Below, in pieces: positions 1 through 5,088 of a stretch of 5,088 bases of DNA (position 1 is the stretch's first letter; every line of letters begins with the position of its first letter). The notes under the pieces were generated by a model. The model was not told the origin of the DNA. It made no database searches and saw only the letters and a program-made list of their open reading frames with translations. Both the position numbers and the translations under genes were made by a program. The DNA is from Candidatus Cloacimonadota bacterium (GTDB taxonomy: Bacteria; Cloacimonadota; Cloacimonadia; Cloacimonadales; TCS61). Location of the stretch: assembly GCA_021157645.1 (NCBI GenBank), contig JAGGWC010000058.1, positions 1-5,088 of the forward strand, read 5' to 3'.

Positions 1-602
1 CAACTAAAAAGAATTTTCAGAGTGTAAGAGTTTTACAAATAGACCTTGAAGCTTCAAAACAAGCTAAAGATTTTCAGATAAAAAAAATTGATGGCGGATT
101 CTTGTATCAAACGACTGACAATGAATTGACAACTAGATTTGATTGTATTACGAATAAGAAGTTCAACGAAAAAATGGAGAAACTTGCTAAATTTTCATAT
201 CAGTGTTGTAAGCATGTAAAATCAAATGCAATTGTCCTTTGCCGACTTACAGACAGCGGTGAATATACAATGCTGGGAATGGGTGCAGGGCAACCTAACA
301 GAATCGATTCTTTTAGGAAATTAGCTATCACAAAAGCAAAAGAGAATTTAGAGTATGAATTCACATCTCAAGACATAAGTGGTACTTTTGAAGATTACTT
401 TAAAAAAGTTATTTCAGAGCAAACCGTAATGGCAAGTGATGCTTTCTTCCCATTTGATGATTCAGTAAGAACGGCAGCAGAATACGGAATTAAATATATA
501 ATTCAACCTGGTGGTTCAATGAATGATGCAGACTCCATTGAGGCTTGTAACGAACTTAAAATTGGAATGATATTCGCCGGAAACAGACACTTTAGACACT
601 AA
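1..602 (+). CDS. purH: Bifunctional AICAR formyltransferase / IMP cyclohydrolase PurH, C-terminal part (5' end outside window)
   Basis: PurH carries out the last two steps of de novo purine synthesis: it formylates AICAR with 10-formyl-tetrahydrofolate, then closes the ring to IMP in the cytoplasm. Only the AICAR transformylase end is present. The frame is open from base 3 to the TAA at 600-602, giving about 199 residues of a protein usually a little over 500 long, so the true start lies upstream; the TTG at 102 is not a start. Family motifs in order are KIDGGFL (about 84-104), KHVKSNAIV (210-236), GAGQPNRIDS (282-311), MASDAFFPF (429-455), IQPGGSMND (501-527) and the terminal RHFRH (585-599). 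Between GAGQPNR and MASDAFFPF the segment is longer than in the E. coli protein as I remember it, with roughly 20 extra residues containing EDYFKKVISEQ. The cyclohydrolase domain cannot be judged. Its position just before mreB resembles Bacteroidota-type gene order; the 154-nt gap suggests mreB may have its own promoter. Confidence 0.96.
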   Translation, partial: TKKNFQSVRVLQIDLEASKQAKDFQIKKIDGGFLYQTTDNELTTRFDCITNKKFNEKMEKLAKFSYQCCKHVKSNAIVLCRLTDSGEYTMLGMGAGQPNRIDSFRKLAITKAKENLEYEFTSQDISGTFEDYFKKVISEQTVMASDAFFPFDDSVRTAAEYGIKYIIQPGGSMNDADSIEACNELKIGMIFAGNRHFRH

Positions 603-612
603 AACAATTTCT

Positions 613-636
613 CACAGAGGCACTAAGACACAAAGA
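613..636. repeat. Three degenerate 8-bp direct repeats
   Basis: Eleven bases after the purH stop lie three adjacent octamers, CACAGAGG, CACTAAGA and CACAAAGA, fitting the pattern CAC(A/T)(A/G)AG(A/G). They sit between the stop codon and the hairpin repeat and code for nothing obvious. From memory, CACAGAGRCACAGAG-like stretches are scattered through intergenic regions of many environmental bacterial genomes, so this may be a decayed copy of a dispersed element. Whether this genome has other copies cannot be seen from one window. Confidence 0.45.
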
Positions 637-647
637 ACTGCAAGATC

Positions 648-707
648 GTCACCCTGAACTTGATTCAGGGTCTTAAAAAAAAGATTCTGAAATAAATTCA
701 GAATGAC
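648..707. repeat. Two-armed inverted hairpin repeat (BIME/REP-like palindromic element)
   Basis: Two 27-nt units, 648-674 and 681-707, lie in inverted orientation around six A residues (675-680). Aligning the first with the reverse complement of the second gives 20 of 27 identities. Each unit is itself a hairpin with an 8-bp stem and 5-nt loop: ACCCTGAA/TTCAGGGT (651-658 with 664-671, loop CTTGA) and ATTCTGAA/TTCAGAAT (684-691 with 697-704, loop ATAAA). Four of the seven differences are paired CC/GG to TT/AA changes, which keep both stems perfect. This architecture resembles bacterial interspersed mosaic elements made of two opposed REP units. Similar 'GTCATTCTGAA...TTCAGAATCT' sequences are, as I recall, dispersed in FCB-group genomes. 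On the plus strand neither hairpin is followed by a T run; on the minus strand the second is followed by C and eight T residues, so it could weakly end transcription in that direction. Function is unknown. Confidence 0.7.
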
Positions 708-716
708 TCGAAGAAA

Positions 717-722
717 TATAAT
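717..722 (+). promoter_or_regulatory. Possible -10 box upstream of mreB
   Basis: A perfect TATAAT lies 34 bases before the mreB start and ten bases after the hairpin repeat. No convincing TTGACA-like -35 hexamer is seen at 16-18 nt upstream; that position (about 693-700) falls inside the second hairpin of the repeat. The overlapping 719-726 (TAATTTTA) fits the Bacteroidota -7 pattern TAnnTTTG at all but the last position. In an AT-rich spacer such matches arise by chance, so this is only a candidate for the operon promoter. Confidence 0.3.
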
Positions 723-745
723 TTTACATGTAATAAATAAAAATT

Positions 746-750
746 AAGGA
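746..750 (+). promoter_or_regulatory. Ribosome binding site of mreB
   Basis: AAGGA lies six bases before the ATG at 757, the expected Shine-Dalgarno distance, and fixes the mreB start. It is the only clear Shine-Dalgarno sequence in front of any gene starting in this window. Confidence 0.75.
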
Positions 751-756
751 TATATT

Positions 757-1785
757 ATGGATTTTCTATCACTATTCAGCTTTTTCTCGCATGATGTTGC
801 TATTGACCTTGGTACCGCAAATACTCTTATTTATGTAAAAGACAGAGGAATTGTTGTGGAAGAACCTTCTGTGGTAACATGGGATAACAGATTGAAAAAG
901 GTAGTTGCTATTGGTGCTGAAGCAAGAAGTATGGAAGGGAAAACTCCCGGTAATATCAGAACGATAAGACCTATGAAAGATGGTGTTATTGATGATGACG
1001 AAGTTGCAGAAGAAATGATCAGGCAATTTATTAAAAAGGTCAAGGTTGGTACTTTCAGTGGAAGACCTCGAATGATAGTATGTGTTCCATCGGGTGTAAC
1101 AAAATCAGAGAAAAGAATAATCCGAAGCGCAGCAGAAAATGCCGGTGCAAGAGAAGTATTTTTAATATCCGAACCTATGGCAGCAGCTTTGGGAGTTGGA
1201 CTTCCTGTAGATGAACCTGAAGGATCTATGGTCGTTGACATCGGAGGTGGTACAACTGAGATTGCAGTCATTTCTCTGAGCGGTATTGTTTCTGAAAATT
1301 CCATTAGAATAGCAGGCAATAAAATGAATCAAGCAATTATTGAGTTTATGAGATCACATTATAAACTTCTCATTGGAGAAAGAACAGCTGAAAAAATAAA
1401 GATCAATATTGGATCAGCTTACGAACTTGAAGAAGAACTTACTTTCACTGCAAAAGGTAGGGATCTTATAGCTGGGTTACCCAAAGAAATTATCGTAAAT
1501 TCTGATGAAATCAGAAAAGTATTGGCTCCGGTTGTTAAGTCTATAATTCAAGCAGTAAAAAGCGCATTAGAAAAAACCCCCGGTGAGCTATCATCAGATA
1601 TAAGAGATCGAGGAATTGTTCTTACAGGTGGTGGTGCTTTACTAAAAGGACTGGATCAAAAATTACAGGAAGAGACCGATTTGCCTGTTGTTATGGCTGA
1701 TTCGCCTTTAACTTGCGTTGTAAGAGGTACCGGTAAGGTTTTAGAGGATATGAACAGATACTATAAAGTTCTATTGACTGAATAG
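757..1785 (+). CDS. mreB: Rod shape-determining protein MreB (bacterial actin)
   Basis: MreB is an ATP-binding actin homologue that forms short membrane-bound antiparallel filaments on the cytoplasmic face and guides the elongation machinery. The 342-residue product has the usual family length. Visible motifs are phosphate-1 DLGTANT (residues 17-23), SEPMAAALG (138-146, with E139 at the position of the catalytic glutamate), phosphate-2 DIGGGTTEIAV (161-171), LLIGERTAEKIK (204-215) and the adenosine-binding GGGALLKGLD (291-300). The first ten residues, MDFLSLFSFF, are strongly hydrophobic and probably help membrane attachment, replacing the charged amphipathic helix of E. coli MreB. The ATG at 757 is supported by an AAGGA six bases upstream and by the start of the conserved VAIDLGTANT core right after it. 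It is the first gene of a compact operon: mreC starts one base after its TAG. No truncation or missing key residue is seen. Confidence 0.98.
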   Translation: MDFLSLFSFFSHDVAIDLGTANTLIYVKDRGIVVEEPSVVTWDNRLKKVVAIGAEARSMEGKTPGNIRTIRPMKDGVIDDDEVAEEMIRQFIKKVKVGTFSGRPRMIVCVPSGVTKSEKRIIRSAAENAGAREVFLISEPMAAALGVGLPVDEPEGSMVVDIGGGTTEIAVISLSGIVSENSIRIAGNKMNQAIIEFMRSHYKLLIGERTAEKIKINIGSAYELEEELTFTAKGRDLIAGLPKEIIVNSDEIRKVLAPVVKSIIQAVKSALEKTPGELSSDIRDRGIVLTGGGALLKGLDQKLQEETDLPVVMADSPLTCVVRGTGKVLEDMNRYYKVLLTE

Positions 1786-1786
1786 A

Positions 1787-2575
1787 ATGAACAGTCATCA
1801 AAAAATAAAAGTTATCAGAGAATGGATTTATCTTGGAATAGCTATCGTTACTTCGATTTTTTTTATTCTATTTAATAACTCATCTTTCAATAATACATTG
1901 TCTAAATTCGGTTTAGATGCTTTTAGTATTCTAAATTATGATTATTTTTCATTGAGAGAAAAAGCTTCTCTGGAAAAAGAGATTATTTTGATCAAGCAAA
2001 AACTTGTTAAATTATCCCAAGATAAAAAACTTTTTGAAGAAGCATTTAAAGAAAATATAAGATTGAAAAATTTACTTTCAATAGAACTCCCGGAAAGCCT
2101 AAGTTATGTCTATGCTAGAGTAACAGGGAAACCTGCTTCAAGTCTTCAGAATACTTTATTGATAAATGCCGGAACTGAGAAAAATATCGTAGATGGAGAA
2201 ATGGTCATCTCTGAAGATGGATTCATCGGAGTTATTAAAAATGCAGGTAAATATTTGTCAAAAGTAACTTTGATATCCAATCCTAGTAATAAGATCCCTG
2301 TCGTCACAGAACATAGCAAAATTTCAGGAATAATGCTTTCTTTGAACAAAAAAACTGCAGAGATACTGGAGATAACTAAATCTCAAAGTGTAGAAATCGG
2401 AGAAAAGGTATTTACATCAGATTTTAGTAAGTTGTATTATCCTAACCTATTGATCGGAGAAATAATTTCAGTTTCAGACTCATCTGCAACGATAAATAAA
2501 AAAGTAATTATTAAATATGCTGCCGATTTCCTTAATGTTAAGGATGTATTCATAATTCATAAAAGCAAAGAATAA
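1787..2575 (+). CDS. mreC: Rod shape-determining protein MreC
   Basis: MreC is a membrane-anchored periplasmic scaffold that self-associates and binds PBP2, activating the Rod complex. The 262-residue product shows the expected plan: a short basic cytoplasmic start (1-11), one membrane helix (about 13-30, WIYLGIAIVTSIFFILF), a charged heptad-like coiled coil (about 55-98, ending ENIRLKNLLSI), then the two-barrel beta domain (about 105-258). Beta-domain signatures include the NTLLINAGTEKNIVDGEMVI segment (122-141), GFIGVI (145-150) and YPNLLIGEI (218-226), matching the family's YPxGLxIGxV. Overall similarity is looser than for MreB, as usual for this family. The ATG at 1787 begins one base after the mreB stop and lacks a Shine-Dalgarno sequence, so translation probably depends on ribosomes finishing mreB. 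A run of eight T at 1857-1864 codes within the membrane helix without breaking the frame. Confidence 0.95.
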   Translation: MNSHQKIKVIREWIYLGIAIVTSIFFILFNNSSFNNTLSKFGLDAFSILNYDYFSLREKASLEKEIILIKQKLVKLSQDKKLFEEAFKENIRLKNLLSIELPESLSYVYARVTGKPASSLQNTLLINAGTEKNIVDGEMVISEDGFIGVIKNAGKYLSKVTLISNPSNKIPVVTEHSKISGIMLSLNKKTAEILEITKSQSVEIGEKVFTSDFSKLYYPNLLIGEIISVSDSSATINKKVIIKYAADFLNVKDVFIIHKSKE

Positions 2576-3046
2576 ATGGAAATTAGAACCTACATACAAA
2601 ATATAGCAATCATTATTCTATTGATTATTATTCAAGTCAAATTTTCGTATTTGTATAGTATCTCTGACATTAGACCAGATATTTTACTTGTTTTTTTAGT
2701 AAGACAGAGTATAAAATATCCAAGCCCGACAAGATCATTAATAAGAGGATTTTTAGCTGGAATAATAATTGATTTATTAATCGGTGATGTGATAGGAGTT
2801 TCTTCGTTGATCTATTCTCTTGCAGGATTCTTTACTTCTTACTACAAAAGGAATAAAGGTTATCTTGCTCTGAGTAACAAATTTATCTTATTCTCGGTGA
2901 TATTTATTGTGGCTTCAACTATATTTTATTTAGTGACACTTTCACATTATCCACTGTTGAAAAATATATTCTTTGTAGCTTTACCAAGTGCCATTTATGG
3001 AATTATTATAATTTGGATAATTCAGGTATTTAAACCTCTAAAATAA
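2576..3046 (+). CDS. mreD: Rod shape-determining protein MreD
   Basis: MreD is an integral inner-membrane protein of the Rod complex that works with MreC; its biochemical activity is not established. The 156-residue product is very hydrophobic, with about five or six likely membrane segments (roughly residues 8-25, 33-46, 56-73, 76-90, 102-122 and 130-151). The family signature is clear: RPDILLVFLV (33-42) followed by GFLAGIIIDLLIGDVIGVSSLIYSL (58-82), with the conserved G...G...D pattern and D66. Length is typical (about 150-170). The start ATG directly abuts the mreC stop (TAAATG, no gap), with only a weak AAAG-type sequence upstream, pointing to translational coupling. The MreC-before, PBP2-after position supports the call independently of sequence, since MreD diverges fast. 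Confidence 0.93.
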   Translation: MEIRTYIQNIAIIILLIIIQVKFSYLYSISDIRPDILLVFLVRQSIKYPSPTRSLIRGFLAGIIIDLLIGDVIGVSSLIYSLAGFFTSYYKRNKGYLALSNKFILFSVIFIVASTIFYLVTLSHYPLLKNIFFVALPSAIYGIIIIWIIQVFKPLK

Positions 3047-3058
3047 TTGAACTAAATT

Positions 3059-4804
3059 ATGGACACTGATCGAATAAAAATACTGTTCAGAATAACTATT
3101 TTCGCATTTTTGCTATTATTCATTCGAGTAGTCTATCTTCAATATTTTGACCCGGCATTAAAATCACGCTCAATATCAAATAAAGTAAGAAAAGAAATCA
3201 TAGAACCCTCAAGAGGTTTAATCCTTGATAGAAATGGAGTTGTTTTAATAGATAATCAGCATACTTACAATCTTTATGTAATTCCAGAAAGATTTCTTAA
3301 AAGCAAATATTCTATTAATTTCATCTGTGACATATTGAAAATAAATAGGGACTCATTGGTATCTGTTTTAAACGATAGAGAGATTAAGCAAGATCAATAC
3401 TATCGCTTACAAAGAAATATAGATTTTTCAATCTTTTCTTTTGTAACTGAGCAAGAAGATAAGTTACGAGGTGTCAAAGTCAAGAATGAATGGACTCGCA
3501 ATTTTGAAAAGATAACATCTCCGCATATCCTTGGTCATCTTGGAGAGGTCAGAGAGCCTGTAAAAGATGATAGCACTATTACAATTGGCGATCTAATAGG
3601 TAAGGATGGTATTGAATATGTTTATGATAAGATACTCCGAGGGAAAAAGGGTGAGAAAAAATTCATTAGAGATGTAAAAAATAACACTGTGTCTCCGTAC
3701 GAAAAAAATAATTGGATAAAAGCTGTAAAAGGTGAAGATATTTATTTGGCAATTGATTATAATTTACAATCATTTATCGAAAAATTATTCGAAGGTCATT
3801 CAGGTTCGATAATAGTTGAAGATTGTAATAACGGTGAAATATTGGCTATGACAAGTAAACCTGATTTTCCGTTAGATATCTTTAGCAGAAAAATGTCTGT
3901 TGAGGAATGGAGAAAATGGTCTGAAGATCCTCTAAAACCACTATATAATAAAGCAATTTTAGGATTATATCCTCCCGGATCAGTGATAAAAATGGCTTCT
4001 GCTTTGGCTGCTCTTGAAAATAATGTTGTATCGCCGACGACAAATGTCTATTGTTCCGGAGGTATGCAAATCGGTCGAAGATTTATGAAATGTTGGAAAA
4101 AAAGCGGTCATGGTAATATGGATCTGGGTTTAGCTATCATGCATTCCTGTGATACATATTTCTATAACATAGCTCGTACAATCAATCTTGATGATTGGGA
4201 AAGTTATCTTAGAGATCTTGGATTTGGCGAAAAAACCGGTATTGACCTTAATTCAGAAAGATCGGGATTGTTGCCTGATGAAGAATACTACAGAAAAAGG
4301 GTTAAAGGTAATTTGATCGGACGATACGCAAATCTTATGATCGGACAAGGAGAATTGCTTGTATCTCCACTGCAAATTGCAAATTATACGGCTATCTTAG
4401 CTAACGGAGGAAAAAAATTTACTCCTCACTTATTTTACAAATCCGGTGATAATAATGATTTTACATACTACCAAGATACAAATATTGATACCATTGATAT
4501 AAATCAGAAATATCTTAAAAAAATACGACAGGCGATGTTCAATGTCGTAAATATTGCTGGTGGCACTGCGTATTTCACTCGAAGTAACCATATTAAGATT
4601 GCCGGTAAAACAGGAACTGCCCAAAATCCTCACGGTGCCGATCATGCTTGGTTTACTGCATTTGCACCATACGAAGATCCAAAAATAGTTGTTACTATAT
4701 TTGAGGAATTCGGATTGCATGGTAGCAAAGTAGCAAGATTATATGCAAAAAAGATCTTTGAATATTGGAATGAGAATATGAGAGAAGTCCCTACCCTAAA
4801 CTGA
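3059..4804 (+). CDS. mrdA: Penicillin-binding protein 2 (elongation-specific D,D-transpeptidase)
   Basis: PBP2 is the class B transpeptidase that cross-links new peptidoglycan during side-wall elongation, acting in the periplasm with RodA and MreC/MreD. The 581-residue product has one N-terminal membrane anchor (about 8-28), the pedestal domain with EPSRGLILDRNG (49-60) and GKDGIEYVYDKILRG (181-195), then the transpeptidase domain. Catalytic motifs are SxxK as YPPGSVIK (serine 308, lysine 311), SxD as SCD (363-365; aspartate in place of asparagine is, as I recall, normal in the PBP2 branch) and KTGT (517-520). Further family blocks are RYANLMIGQGELLVSPLQ (422-439) and DHAWFTAFAPY (528-538). 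The protein is shorter than E. coli PBP2 (633) but complete. C332, C345, H351 and C364 form a possible metal site. It starts 12 nt after mreD with no Shine-Dalgarno sequence (GAACTAAATT precedes the ATG). PBP3/FtsI is less likely given the mre context. No rodA follows. Confidence 0.96.
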   Translation: MDTDRIKILFRITIFAFLLLFIRVVYLQYFDPALKSRSISNKVRKEIIEPSRGLILDRNGVVLIDNQHTYNLYVIPERFLKSKYSINFICDILKINRDSLVSVLNDREIKQDQYYRLQRNIDFSIFSFVTEQEDKLRGVKVKNEWTRNFEKITSPHILGHLGEVREPVKDDSTITIGDLIGKDGIEYVYDKILRGKKGEKKFIRDVKNNTVSPYEKNNWIKAVKGEDIYLAIDYNLQSFIEKLFEGHSGSIIVEDCNNGEILAMTSKPDFPLDIFSRKMSVEEWRKWSEDPLKPLYNKAILGLYPPGSVIKMASALAALENNVVSPTTNVYCSGGMQIGRRFMKCWKKSGHGNMDLGLAIMHSCDTYFYNIARTINLDDWESYLRDLGFGEKTGIDLNSERSGLLPDEEYYRKRVKGNLIGRYANLMIGQGELLVSPLQIANYTAILANGGKKFTPHLFYKSGDNNDFTYYQDTNIDTIDINQKYLKKIRQAMFNVVNIAGGTAYFTRSNHIKIAGKTGTAQNPHGADHAWFTAFAPYEDPKIVVTIFEEFGLHGSKVARLYAKKIFEYWNENMREVPTLN

Positions 4805-5088
4805 TCTTACCTTTATTATCATTAAATACTCCAATAATAACAGCTTCTCCAATACCGGCAGATCTGATATTATTTAACAGTCTTTCAGCTTTTTCTTCAG
4901 GAACACTTATCAATAATCCACCTGATGTTTGAGCATCAAAAAGTAGCATTAAATCTGTATATTTTAACTTGTTTTCTTCTATTCTATCTAAAAAATATTG
5001 ATAATTTCGTTTTGAACCAGCAGGAAAAAGAAATTTATCCGCATATATTTTTGCACCATCCATTAGTGGTATTTTTGAAACATCAATA
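4791..5088 (-). CDS. selD: Selenide, water dikinase (selenophosphate synthetase), C-terminal part (5' end outside window)
   Basis: SelD makes selenophosphate from selenide and ATP, the selenium donor for selenocysteine-tRNA and for selenouridine in tRNA. On the minus strand the frame is open from the window edge to the TAG at 4793-4791, giving about 99 residues, roughly the last third of a protein near 340-350 long. Recognisable features are IPLMDGAKIYADKF, then FPAGSKRN (in place of the usual PGGTxRN) and DAQTSGGLLISVP (4937-4899), the family's D-P/A-QTSGG block, followed by the final glycine-rich strand. The ATG at 5063 is internal; family-like sequence continues upstream to the edge. The N-terminal catalytic Cys/Sec and lysine are outside, so activity and whether SelD is itself a selenoprotein cannot be judged. 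PurM/ThiL-type relatives share the fold, but QTSGG with the RN motif favours SelD. Its 3' end overlaps mrdA tail to tail by 14 bp. Confidence 0.9.
   Translation of the reverse strand, partial: IDVSKIPLMDGAKIYADKFLFPAGSKRNYQYFLDRIEENKLKYTDLMLLFDAQTSGGLLISVPEEKAERLLNNIRSAGIGEAVIIGVFNDNKGKISLG

Noticed and set aside
102..104. TTG as a start codon of a 166-residue protein
   Set aside because: The frame is open upstream to the window edge and encodes PurH-like sequence (for example KIDGGFL), so this is an internal codon of a truncated gene.
651..682. Rho-independent terminator of purH on the plus strand
   Set aside because: The first hairpin is followed by CTT and then an A run, not T residues; only the minus strand has hairpin followed by T8, and no minus-strand gene lies before it.
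772..1319. Minus-strand open frames under mreB
   Set aside because: They lie wholly opposite a highly conserved gene, overlap each other, and show no recognisable motifs or ribosome binding sites.
1857..1864. Run of eight T as a programmed slippage site in mreC
   Set aside because: The normal frame encodes an intact membrane helix and a full-length MreC; no alternative product or stimulating structure is apparent.
2146..2349. Minus-strand open frame under mreC
   Set aside because: Short, fully antisense to the conserved beta domain and without any family signature.
4407..4417. GGAGG followed by A7 inside mrdA as an internal ribosome site or frameshift signal
   Set aside because: These bases encode the conserved NGGKKFTP block of PBP2 and the frame continues to KTGT and the proper end; no start codon follows at suitable distance.
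4430..4720. Minus-strand open frame under the end of mrdA
   Set aside because: Antisense to the KTGT region; composition reflects the opposite strand and no start signal is seen.
1..5088. CRISPR array, tRNA, rRNA, insertion sequence or defence system
   Set aside because: No regularly spaced repeats, cloverleaf, rRNA-like sequence, transposase or defence-protein motif was seen; nearly all bases belong to recognised housekeeping genes.

Overview
This is an ordinary chromosomal segment from an AT-rich bacterium, built around the cell-elongation operon mreB-mreC-mreD-mrdA (PBP2). It is flanked on the left by the 3' end of purH and on the right by the convergent 3' end of selD. The purH-mreB-mreC-mreD-mrdA order is, as I recall it, common in the Bacteroidota/Chlorobiota side of the FCB group. 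That order, the weak or absent Shine-Dalgarno sequences inside the operon, and the hairpin repeat upstream of mreB suggest an FCB-type lineage (Bacteroidota, Ignavibacteriota, Marinimicrobia, Cloacimonadota or a neighbour). This placement is inference; no marker here fixes the phylum.

Layout: 1-602 is the C-terminal AICAR transformylase part of PurH. 603-756 is the only real intergenic region. It holds a short run of degenerate octamers (613-636), a two-armed inverted hairpin repeat (648-707), a possible -10 box (717-722) and a clear ribosome binding site for mreB (746-750). 757-4804 is the tightly packed operon, with gaps of 1, 0 and 12 nt: mreB (actin-like filament), mreC (periplasmic scaffold with one membrane anchor), mreD (multi-pass membrane protein) and mrdA (PBP2, the elongation-specific transpeptidase). 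4791-5088 on the minus strand is the C-terminal part of selenophosphate synthetase, whose 3' end overlaps that of mrdA by 14 bp.

The four operon genes encode most of the Rod complex. MreB filaments under the membrane orient the machinery, MreC and MreD couple them to PBP2, and PBP2 cross-links new peptidoglycan in the periplasm. The usual glycosyltransferase partner RodA is not in the window, although it often follows mrdA.

I found no previously undescribed system. The two points most worth a second look are (i) the 648-707 repeat, whose two arms differ at paired positions so that each hairpin stays intact, and (ii) a Cys/Cys/His/Cys set in PBP2 around the SxD motif that could be a metal site.
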